Part shown: in pieces, positions 54,838-64,000 of the stretch
Layout: each line of letters opens with the position of its first letter
How positions within the stretch are numbered: position 1 is the first letter of the stretch
NCBI GenBank assembly: GCA_018806985.1
Contig: JADANN010000434.1
Location: forward strand, 1,922,001-1,986,000
Source of the DNA: Angiostrongylus vasorum
Taxonomy: Eukaryota > Nematoda > Chromadorea > Rhabditida > Metastrongylidae
Reading direction: 5' to 3'
DNA: 64,000 nucleotides
The notes under the pieces: generated by a model
What the model was told of the DNA's origin: nothing
Database searches by the model: none
What the model saw: only the letters and a program-made list of their open reading frames with translations
Translations under genes and position numbers: made by a program

Positions 54838-55190
54838 AGCGGGTAGCATAGAGGCAGTGATCCGGAAGGGCAATCTACTCAGAGTGTGGGTCGACCTAGT
54901 CCTGGCTCAATATTTAACAGCACATCCCTCTGGCGTCGTGGACTTGCTACAAGGTCTTTCCTTATAGTTCACGTAGGAACGCCTTAGCAGGCAACAGGAG
55001 TCCGGGGACAATCGACTCGACCACCACTTAACGTAATTCGTGTCGAAGACGAAAGTACTTAAATAGCAGCCGAAACTACACCCCAAAAAGTTCGAAGACC
55101 TTCGTGGACGATGGATATGAAGAAAGGAATCGAATTCAGAAAGTGATGAATTCGCGAAACCTGATACATGCGATGTCGGAAGATGCAATG
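54838..55190 (+). mobile_element. SINE-B copy, diverged
   Basis: Head AGCGGGTAGCATAGAGGCAG, box B GTGGGTCGACCTAG. The central module is lost; distal body CTTCGTGGACGATGGATATG. Confidence 0.65.
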
Positions 55191-55209
55191 AATGATAAGT
55201 AATAAAAAC

Positions 55210-56160
55210 TTCTAGTAGTTCTCGTAATAGTGGCTTCTCTGAGAAGCGAGAAATTGGTCCGAGAAAAAACAATTGAACTTCAATTATCGGGTTTACCGGA
55301 ATGTAAGGAAACGATTGACTGGAGAAACAAGATTATCTTCGTTTATATCCGTCCAGAAGAATCTGAGAGATACTGGGCAATACTTTGATTAATTTGAAGC
55401 TTTCTCTACTCCACGAGACCACTGTAGAACTGTACAAATGCTTACAGGTACACAAATGATGTAATAAATGATATACGAATGTGAATGATAGTTCTGGAAA
55501 GCACTAGACCAACTTTAGAAACGTATTTTTCTGTGCTACCATTTACAGTACAAAGAAAACCTAGAGGGGTTCGTTTTCACATGTCGTGCGATCTTTCAGC
55601 AGTTCTTCGATTCGTATTCTTCCATCCGTCGTGCATGGAAATGGATTGGTTCGTGTGCTGATTTGGTGGAAAGTTGAGGGCTTGTTGTTTTCTCTCCTTA
55701 TTGTAAAAATGGGTGCTAGTTGAGATTCCTTTTTATGAAATTCCGACCCAGAAAAGAAAAAAGCATATCTGAGTCTTCAAAGTGTCAGCTGCCGGTCTTT
55801 TGCAGCTCGAAGAAAGGCTTTACTAAGGCAACAATGATCACTGCGATTATTTGGCCAAGGATCATATTGTGGATTCTGTGACAAGCATAATCTGTCCCTT
55901 CTATCAACGTTTAAAAAACAAGTCTCAGCATAAAGATGGAAATTATGAACTGAAAACAAGCCTGTAATAGTCATCAATCATCCTTATTCCTAATCTGTTA
56001 GGAAGGATTCTATCTACTTATCATTGCTCTTGAAATAAATAGAAACCCTTGTAGTATTGGTGCTGGATTGAATAGAAGCCTCAAAACAGCTACATCCGTT
56101 AAACGTCATGTCGCCTTAGAAATTCATGTTAAAATTCATGTGATATTGTCCTTGCTATAT
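55210..56160. other. Intergenic, no feature recognised
   Basis: No ORF above background and no family repeat seen. Confidence 0.4.
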
Positions 56161-56431
56161 GGGGCGCGTGTAGCGCAGTGCTCGGGAGAGCTCTGCAGTA
56201 CACACGGGATCGGTCCCAGTGCCTCAAGGCTCACCAAGCCCTCCATCTCTGCAGGGTCGGCTTGGTAGTAGACTTATCCGAGAGGATAGCAGCAGTGGCT
56301 GGATACATCGGTAAGCCACCGCGAGTCATTGTAAAAGCTAGATATGCGTTCAATCACCTCCAACTCTGCCTAGTGAAGGCGCATCCCTCAGAGATTGACC
56401 AACGCCTGGAGCTTGATCCTTTATCCTTTTA
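56161..56431 (+). mobile_element. SINE-A copy
   Basis: Box A TGTAGCGCAGTGCTCGGGAG, box B GGGATCGGTCCC. Tail TTGATCCTTTATCC. Confidence 0.82.
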
Positions 56432-56900
56432 CCACTGCTATTATTATTTATTACCAAATAAATTTGGATAAATCTGCGAGATCAGTATATTTAGGTATTT
56501 TTTGGCGCATATATTGAAACAGCACGTTAAAACTAAATCTTTATGAGATTGATGAAGCCGTATAAGCACTTGAAACCGTTTGCACTTCACCAAGCTACGA
56601 ACGTTGTCTCCTATGCGTGGGTTGCATGGAAACAGAAATCAAGTACATCACAGGTGGTTACAATCAGGAGTACATAGCATCTGGTGTGGGATTCCACACT
56701 CGATGGTGAACTAAATTTTCTTAATGTCCCCTGATTTTGGTCAAGTGGACCAGTTGAAAACAGCCTTCCGATACCCACTGGAGGACAATGGGATAATTCA
56801 AGAAAGAGGAGAAGCAAAAAGAAGAGGACAAGAATAAAGTCTCGAGTATTAAAACCTTTGGACCACTATATATTACTCTTTCTATTTTTTCTACTAATAC
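56432..56900. other. Intergenic, no feature recognised
   Basis: No supported feature. Confidence 0.4.
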
Positions 56901-56901
56901 A

Positions 56902-57225
56902 GGGAGCGGGAAGCGTAGTGCTTGAAGATGTCGTGTAATATGTACACGATTGCTGGTTCAACCCTACGCCGCTCCTAGCAGTTCTAGGATCCAGACCAGA
57001 TCGGAAAACTGGTAATGGACTCCTTTGAAAAGGTGCCTTTCAAACAAGAAGATCTGGAAGCGCACTAATAAATCTACATCAGAAATCTACAGAGACTCGG
57101 CCTGACCAGCACTTCGACCAAATTCTTGAAGAAAAAGGACACCAAGCGGCAGTCAAATTCACACACAAATTTGAAAACTTCCGTGCATGCGAGACAAGGA
57201 ACCGTTTAAAAGAAAGCTCGGTATT
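56902..57225 (+). mobile_element. SINE-B copy, diverged
   Basis: Head GAGCGGGAAGCGTAGTGCTT, box B GCTGGTTCAACCC. The body is about 75 per cent recognisable. Confidence 0.6.
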
Positions 57226-57335
57226 CTCATAATATGTGGCATAGATTCATATTAATAGACAATAAGCATGAAGGTTTTTTTTGTGATTCTTTTTAAATAA
57301 AGGGGTTATGATGAAGGCATATAGGATATGTGATT

Positions 57336-57680
57336 GGGTGGAGAGCACAGTGGTAGTGACGTCCCTCATCACGATCATGTGCCAGTTCGATAGGGCTCCG
57401 GGCCATCCAAGCTTCTCCTCTCTTGGTGGTCGGGAAATTGGTACTGGACTTGTCCGGGAAAAAATGGCTCTCTGCAATCAAATTAAGAGCACTCCAACTC
57501 TGCTATCCATAGACTCCGGGGAGAATTGCTGGACCAGGGTGAAGTCAATCAGCAATCGAAGCCGCAAGTAAAAGTTGAAAGTATTCGTGAACAATGGATG
57601 CGAGGAAACGAATCGAATGTGAGAAGTGCTGGGATCCGCACGGTTGACGTGAAGACGGGTCATATAAAATAAAAAAAATA
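57336..57680 (+). mobile_element. SINE-B copy, well preserved
   Basis: Head GAGAGCACAGTGGTAGTGAC, box B GCCAGTTCGATAGG, central GGTACTGGACTTGTCCGGGA. The 3' end GACGTGAAGACGGGTCAT is followed by an A-rich run. Confidence 0.78.
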
Positions 57681-57855
57681 AAAACTGCAAACTATAGGAA
57701 GGTGAGAAAAACTTTCTAGAAGAAAAAAACGAGACCTTTATAAAACGATCTTGGTAAAAAGCACTTTTTTTCCTACAACAACTGAGAACACTGAACAATG
57801 CGAAACAGCAAGTAAATTGGATGAAAGATTAGTCGAAAGGGGAGGGTTTAGTACA

Positions 57856-58108
57856 ATGTGGTTACGGGTGCCGTGCAATAAACACGTCGTTGTCGGTCCG
57901 ATTCTACACCCAACCTCACCAAGCTTCTTTCATGGATTTGACGTCAACAAATTGGTATCAGTCCTGTCTGAGAGGATACCAGTACTAATTTGCCGCATTA
58001 ATAGGTCGACGTAAGAAACTGCATAGACCATTAATGCACTCGATCACCTATAACGATACCTGATGAGGTCAAATGCATGGCGCGTCCCACAGAGGTGGGT
58101 GGACACCG
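57856..58108 (+). mobile_element. SINE-A copy, old
   Basis: Head worn; box B GGTCCGATTC. The body has CACCAAGC and the ATTGGTATCAGTCCTGTCTG module. Tail lost. Confidence 0.6.
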
Positions 58109-58139
58109 TACCCATCCTCCCTTTCTTACGAGGCTGTAG

Positions 58140-59470
58140 TGGGTTGGGCTATCTGTGTTACATAAATGTAATGCATGCCAATTCTTCGTTTATTTTCCCT
58201 TGAATATATACAACAAGAATAAAGCATACATTTAAAAAGCAACCCAAAAAACATTGCCGATCAAAAATAAGAAAGTAGAAGTTTTCTAGGACATTCCAAT
58301 ATTGAAGATTCTCTACACATTATGGTGCCACCGCCAAAGGGTTGAGTGATGCAACTGCGCCACCTTAATGAAATCTATTCTACGAGTCTCGTAAAAAATA
58401 AATAGGTGTAAATCTTTGATGTCCAATTCTCTGGCGTCCTGCCTTAGAAAGAAATGATCCGATTTTGATTCTAAGGATTAGAATAGAGTATGTTATATAG
58501 CGCGATTACGTTGACTACAATGAGACAGCATGGATTTGTATGATATCTCAACGATGAGGCTAAATTTCTGTCGCAGCACATTTACCTGCTTGTTAGAAAT
58601 AGCGTTGTAGCGCTTTCGTTTCCATAGCAAGTTCTAATTGTTGGGAACACCAGAGTCATGGCGATTACGGAAAGCCGTAGAGCTACAACCTCATTCCCGC
58701 GCCAGAACACTCCGATTGACCAGCACAGGTTGCCTCGATAGTCCACCACCATGATAGAATATCGAGTTACCCTGTAGATGTCTCAACTGTGTGACAATAT
58801 AAGAATGCTGTTTTCATTTTATCGTTTAGATATGACTACAGAAAGAGTAGTAGGCGGTCTAACAGTACAAAGGCGATGAACACCGCAAAATTATCCGATG
58901 GACACCGAATGTTCGAATTCAAATCACTTCTGTAATAGAGTAACTCGAGGGGGGAACTAGGGAACTCCATTTCTGCCCCATCGTACATCAAAGTCGCCCA
59001 ATGTTCACGTGGAACTTCAAATTCTCTATAAGTTTCTAATTTCTGTGAAAACTCTTTCTAGCGAAGAATTAGCCATGAACAGTTCTCCAGAGCTTACTCC
59101 TTGTCGGGCTTCCGCATGAAAAAGTTGGACCTCTCGGTTTCCCATAAATATTTTCATGTTGGAGTCATAATCCTCTATGAGGCCGCAAACCATCTGGAGA
59201 TTCAGGATCACATCCGTTTATTGTCGTTTCCATCTAATTTACTCGAGTATTTATTTAAGTTAATTGGTTTACCACGTGTCATTTTTACACTGAGCACTTA
59301 CCTGACATTGAGCCATCAAACACCTGTATTTCTCGCACAAACGTGATTGGGTTTTCAGTTTTTTTCAAAGGGCTCAGTTACAGTAATCATAATTATAATA
59401 GCTACTTGAGAATATAAATGAAAAAATCAAGACACGGCGAAAAAAATCCCTACTATTGACTTTAGCGAAT
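58140..59470. other. Intergenic, no gene recognised
   Basis: 1.3 kb without a family repeat. Short frames at 59026-59346 on both strands lack motif or splice context. Confidence 0.4.
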
Positions 59471-59758
59471 GTAACTCTAATGATGCTGAGATATTTGCAA
59501 AACTCTGGACCGCAGGTGCCTATGGTGGGGAACGAACGCGCTATTGTCCTTTCCGGGGGAGTAGCGCGCTCACCACCACACCATGCGGGTCCTTCGTTTC
59601 GCCTGTCTCTCAGCTAGTTCTATTGATCTTTCGCGATCAGCAATCACCCGTCAGCGGGATTGATCTGGGAAGCCCAAGTCGGCAACGAACCCAGTTAAGC
59701 TGAGGCTGCAGTTATAATCACAATTTTTAACTTATTATTTACTGCCTATTCTTTTTTT
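59471..59758 (-). mobile_element. SINE-C copy, left of a head-to-head pair
   Basis: Full length, from AATGATGCTGAGATATTTGC through the head to GCTGCAGTTATAATCACAAT and the CTGCCTATTC 5' flank. Confidence 0.82.
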
Positions 59759-59960
59759 GCTGAGAGACAGGCGAAACGAAGGACCCGCATGGTGTGGTGG
59801 TGAGCGCGCTACTCCCCGGAAAGGACAATAGCGCGTTCGTTCCCCACCATAGGCACCTGCGGTCCAGAGTTTTGCAAATATCTCAGCATCATTAGAGTTA
59901 TATTTCGCAACGCATAACCTGCCGCTAAAAAGAGTAGGCAGTAAATAATAAGTTAAAATT
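59758..59960 (+). mobile_element. SINE-C copy, right of a head-to-head pair
   Basis: It starts at GCTGAGAGACAGGCGAAACG and runs through box A and box B to the GTAGGCAGTAAATAATAAG tail. Almost exact inverse of 59471-59612. Confidence 0.82.
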
Positions 59961-60061
59961 TAGCGAATGTTTCAATTACGTCTTTAGAAAATATTAGAAG
60001 CATCTGTGACGAAAAACTATTCCGCTTACCTACCAAAAAAAGTCGCTTCTTTTAATCAGAT

Positions 60062-60312
60062 TATTGCTATTTATTGGGTGATTGCTGAAAGCTCCTAGAG
60101 GTCAATAACACGGCTGAGAAGGCAGGCAAAACGAACGACTCGTATGGTATGGTGGTGAACGCTTTAGCACTCGGAAGGCTTATAGCGCGTTCGTTCCACA
60201 CCGCAGACACCAGCGGTTGGAAGTTTTGTAGATGTCTCGGCAACATTGCGGTTATATTTCACATAATACCCTGCCATTAAAAAATATTAGGCAATAAATA
60301 AAAATTGACAAC
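60062..60312 (+). mobile_element. SINE-C copy
   Basis: Box A TATGGTATGGTGGTGAACG, box B GCGCGTTCGTTCC. The tail has TACCCTGCCATTAAAAAA and AGGCAATAAATAAAAATTG. Confidence 0.75.
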
Positions 60313-60956
60313 ATTGATCAGATTACTTTTTTTAGAAAACTTTGTAATTCTTAGTCTACTTTTTAAACATTAGCCTAAAGTTATTCTAATACGACAGGCA
60401 CAGCTTTCAATTGTGTATGAAAGAAAAGCGTTATAAAAAGCACATTCAAATAGAAAGATGACTGCTTCTAGAACGAAGAATGTTTACTGATTCACATGAC
60501 AGTTATTCATATCATTGTCGATTTGTTTGTGTTTTTTAAATGAAGACGAAGAAAAAACGTCGAAGAACCTTTTCCTGACAAGAATTTCACGAACCTGAGG
60601 GATTTTCAAGCTTCGTAGGTTGTAGATGTTGAGCTCATCGAGTCAGTGAGTGACGAAACTTGTTGCTATCGAGAGCTCATATATCTGGGAAGCCCATACA
60701 TCAGATTAAAGATCTCAGTGGATGGAAATGACTTCGACAGCTGCAAACGTTACTAATATTTCAATGGAACTGCATTATCCGTGTCCAGTCATCGGAGTTA
60801 ATAAATTCTTTGAAATCAGTCCGATGGCGAGATACTAGTATATTCCAGGGTTTTCTTATTTCCTCAACATCTCATGTTTTTTAAGCATTGTGTAGTTGAT
60901 TGTTTTGTGTGCCTGAACGATGTTCTAGTTACAATCTGGACCCACTTGTTCACATA
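60313..60956. other. Intergenic, no feature recognised
   Basis: No supported feature. Confidence 0.4.
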
Positions 60957-61241
60957 AAAAGATAAAGCTCTCGGCATTAATCAATCTCTGAGTCTCTGAA
61001 TACGCCATGCATTCGACTTCATTAAGCATCGCTTGGAGGTGATTGAATGCATATCTGGCCTTTATAATGACTCACGGTGGCCTATCGATGTCTCGAGCCA
61101 GTGCTGCTATCCTCTCAGACAGACAAGTCTGGTACCAATTTGCCGACCTCGGAGGGATGGAAGGCTTTGGGCTATGTGCGAAGGGATCGATTCCACGTGT
61201 GTGTTGCAGGGGGCTTGCGACCACTGCGCCACACACGCCTC
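60957..61241 (-). mobile_element. SINE-A copy
   Basis: Contains a 4-base duplication in the central module (CAGACAGACAAG, plus sense). Head at right, minus GGCGTGTGTGGCGCAGTGG. Confidence 0.82.
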
Positions 61242-61802
61242 TTTTTTATTCACATACCGTTCAGAATTACGCAATCGTAAGATGGAAAATCGCGTTCCGA
61301 TCCACATGTTCCGAAGAATGCCTGTGGTGAGATTGTGGGGAGATTATTTTCTGAGAACTCTAGAACAGTATTTGGGGACTTTAATAAAGAGTTAATTAAG
61401 GGACTCCAGAAAGAAAAATTCTACCATCTGGCCAAGTATCGAATCACCCGCGCGAAGCTAAGCCCTTTCGGGATTACAGAGAATATTTTAGCAACAGATT
61501 ATTTTCTATCAATATTTCCTCATAAGCCAAGAGCGAGTGCTTTATCTTATTGATGTGTTACCATACATATCGTTCAAGCAGTCGACGTAGGTCATTTTTT
61601 TAAATATGAGACAGTGAAGAACTAAATGGACTATTACATCCAGCACACTCATTGGATTCCTGGTAGAAAACCGTCTTCAAACGAACGCTCTGTCCAGAAT
61701 CATAGAATTGTGGAGATGTTGACATACGATTTTTATGTCATTTACACTAATTTCTCTCTGCTCCAGCTTTTTCAAGAAAGTAATGAAGAAACCAAATAGT
61801 GA
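61242..61802. other. Intergenic, no feature recognised
   Basis: A plus frame at 61335-61553 has no motif. Confidence 0.4.
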
Positions 61803-62112
61803 TACAACCACAATGATGCTGAGATATTTGCAAAATTCCGAACCGCAGCTGTTTGCGGTGAGGAAAGAACGCACTATTACCCTTTCCAGGGGCTAACGCG
61901 TTCACCACCACACCATGCTGGTCCTTCGTTTCTCCTGTCTCTCAGCTAGTCCTTTCGATCAGCTCCATCAGCAATCACCCGTCAACGGGCTTGATCTACG
62001 GAGCCCAAATCGGCAAAGAACCCTTTTAAGCTGAGGCTGCAGCTGAAATCACAACGTAAACTTTTTACGTACTACCTATTACAAATTTTCATGGCAGGGT
62101 ATTACGTAAGGG
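61803..62112 (-). mobile_element. SINE-C copy, with 5' terminal segment
   Basis: Complete from CAATGATGCTGAGATATTTG to TTCATGGCAGGGTATTACGT. It therefore shows the CTGCC/GGCAG segment also at its 5' side. Confidence 0.8.
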
Positions 62113-63080
62113 TAAACCGAGTAGTGTTTTCATGAAAAAAAAAGTCAAGTCTGACCAAACAAGTGATCCTACGTGTTTCGGAAAAATCCGCTCTCCCAGA
62201 TTGCTGTATAAACTAGCTTTCCAATGATGATTCAACATTGCCTTTATTTGAGTAGCTGTTTATCCCTATGGTAATTAGAAATTATTGCCAGCTTATACAG
62301 AGGGGAATCCGAGGTTTTTAAACAGCCAAGTAGGAAGTGGAATAATTGACCATAATTAGAATAATGCTGGTCGGAAAACAAAAATGTAGAATAATATAGC
62401 CCAATAATGAAATAATGAGTGGTACGTCCAACCAATCCTTCACGTCAGGAGTTCTTTATTAGATGAAACAACTGAATAAATTCTCGTATATTTTTTTCTT
62501 CTTCTTCGCTTTTAAGACTTATTGTGCGAAGTCTATGCCTCAGCAAGGTACTACCGGTATCGATAAAAGCGTGGGCCGAGAGAAAACATTGTAGGAAAAT
62601 CCTCAATCCATTTACTTCTTGGGAGTACTGTCCGTAAAAAAGCCGTATATTAAAGGCTGGTCCCTCAACAGTGCTTTATCAGTTGGTCGTCCTTGGATTT
62701 CGAACTGCAATTTAGAATGCTGTATCTATTCCTCCATTAAGGACATGGATTGGGAATGAAATCAGCGGGTTCATCCGCTTAGCCAACTAAGACTATGTGA
62801 CTCCTTAAATTTTCGCGATCTTAATAGAAATTCATTTGTATGTTAGCAAGTTTCCCTCTCATTCACAAGAGTCAGCTATTCTTTCTTGTATTGAAGTGGA
62901 AACCTCTTGGCAAAAGTCTCTTGAGATTTCAGGGAAAAAACATTTCCAAATCAGCAAGATGACGATTAGATTAGAAATTTGCTATGGTCTGCATGATTGC
63001 TCTTGAAGAGAGGCTATCAATGTGTTACTCAAGTCAAGTGGAAGCAACCTGACTGGATACAATACCTGCGCATTTGGAAC
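62113..63080. other. Intergenic, no gene recognised
   Basis: A tRNA-like scrap (GGGTTCATCCGCTTAGCCAA) lies near 62769. Nothing else is supported. Confidence 0.4.
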
Positions 63081-63082
63081 GG

Positions 63083-63352
63083 GTGGAGCGGGCGGGGGTT
63101 GGAGCGTACTAGTTAAGAGAAATACCGCAATAAAAAACAGGATGTGTTTGAGGCATCGTTTCGCTCACACCAAATCTTTAATCCTTCCGGGGTCAGCGAG
63201 TTCTATCAGACCAATCTATGGAACTGATTTGATACGTAAGTATGTCACTGCAAATGATTGAATAGGCCAAATACGCACTCATCACCTTTACGATGCTTAA
63301 TGAAGTCGAGTTCATACAGTATCCCTAAGGGACTAATATCAACGCCAAAGAC
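63083..63352 (+). mobile_element. SINE-A copy, old
   Basis: Recognised by CTTCCGGGGTCAGCGAGTTC and ACGATGCTTAATGAAGTCGA. The head is mostly unreadable. Confidence 0.6.
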
Positions 63353-64000
63353 CTTGCCAGTTATCCAACTGCAGCGTTTTACGCTCGCATGTAATCTAAT
63401 ACAGCAGACGTCAATACGTGCTAGAGCAATCAGTGCTAACGAACTGGCAAGACCGAGTTTTAATTAACTTCAGCGCTAATCAGTAATGCATTGTATGCCT
63501 GCGAAGTAACCTTGATAATCAGGTAGGAGGCTGTTAACATGTCCTCTAATTCTCAAGGTTAGCATTTCGAAACAACTTCAGTTCTTCAGAGGGTGGAGGG
63601 GGCAGTTTTCTATGTACATTTTCTTATCCAATGAAGAATTCGTCTTTCTACTGTCCATCCACTACTAGGGCAGTGAAATGATTAGTTTAGCGATCACATA
63701 AAATGATAACGGCGGACTACTTTTTCTTCATCATTTTCTAAAGAAAAGATCACCAGATTCGAGAGCCAATGACTCGCTGGTGCTCCAAAACCAGAGACTT
63801 TATTGAGTAAGTCATTAGATGCCGGTCATTTTTAAACTTCCCTTATAAGGCGGCGCCAATGTTTCGGAGTTTATCAAACCTATTCGTTGAGGGTCTAAAT
63901 AAGCGTGGTTATCCTGTAGTCCTTCTCTGCAGTGGAGATTTAAAACATGGTGCAAATGCAAGACCTTTCCACTAGGTAAGAAAAGGAGATATTTTCCTAC
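63353..64000. other. Intergenic to window end, no feature recognised
   Basis: No ORF or family repeat supported. Confidence 0.4.

Overview
This window is eukaryotic and most likely from a parasitic nematode of the hookworm/strongylid type. The evidence is short exons bounded by TTTCAG-like acceptors and GTAAG/GTATG-like donors, acceptor sites a few bases upstream of start codons (as expected for spliced-leader trans-splicing), a multi-domain chitin-binding eggshell-type protein, RTE and Penelope-like retroelements, and very dense tRNA-derived SINEs. Nothing bacterial or phage-like was found. The genus is an inference.

The left two thirds (about 3.3-44.2 kb, + strand) is one long gene that I reconstructed exon by exon. 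A signal-peptide exon at 3301 is followed by 18 exons between 20240 and 44149. They encode about 14 peritrophin-A (type-2 chitin-binding) domains, split into a nine-domain block and a five-domain block by a Pro-rich 15/30-residue repeat array encoded by one 2.2 kb exon. Every exon junction I propose keeps phase. The one break is inside the repeat exon near 31.65-31.71 kb, where small indels shift the frame by +1. The closest family I know is C. elegans CBD-1, the eggshell vitelline-layer protein. Nested on the same strand inside the 16.9 kb first intron is a complete five-exon gene (6096-11012) for a 237-residue StAR-type START lipid-transfer protein.

The rest of the introns and the right third (44.2-64 kb) are mostly mobile DNA. 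There are four recurrent short families: SINE-A (26 copies listed), SINE-B (15), SINE-C (14) and repeat D (4). There are also a Penelope-like element (PLE) cut by the left edge, an inverted PLE at 33.9-36.2 kb, PLE fragments, one nearly intact but interrupted RTE reverse transcriptase (12.1-13.5 kb) and an RTE fragment on the other strand. Several short fold-back elements carry PLE termini with hammerhead-ribozyme-like cores in inverted orientation. Three of them are flanked by 11-13 bp target-site duplications.

The right third holds no gene I can name, only a few weak coding-like stretches (46.6-47.1, 50.3-50.5 and 52.1-52.3 kb). Coordinates of splice sites, CDS ends and target-site duplications were read base by base. 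Repeat ends are approximate to about 10 bases.
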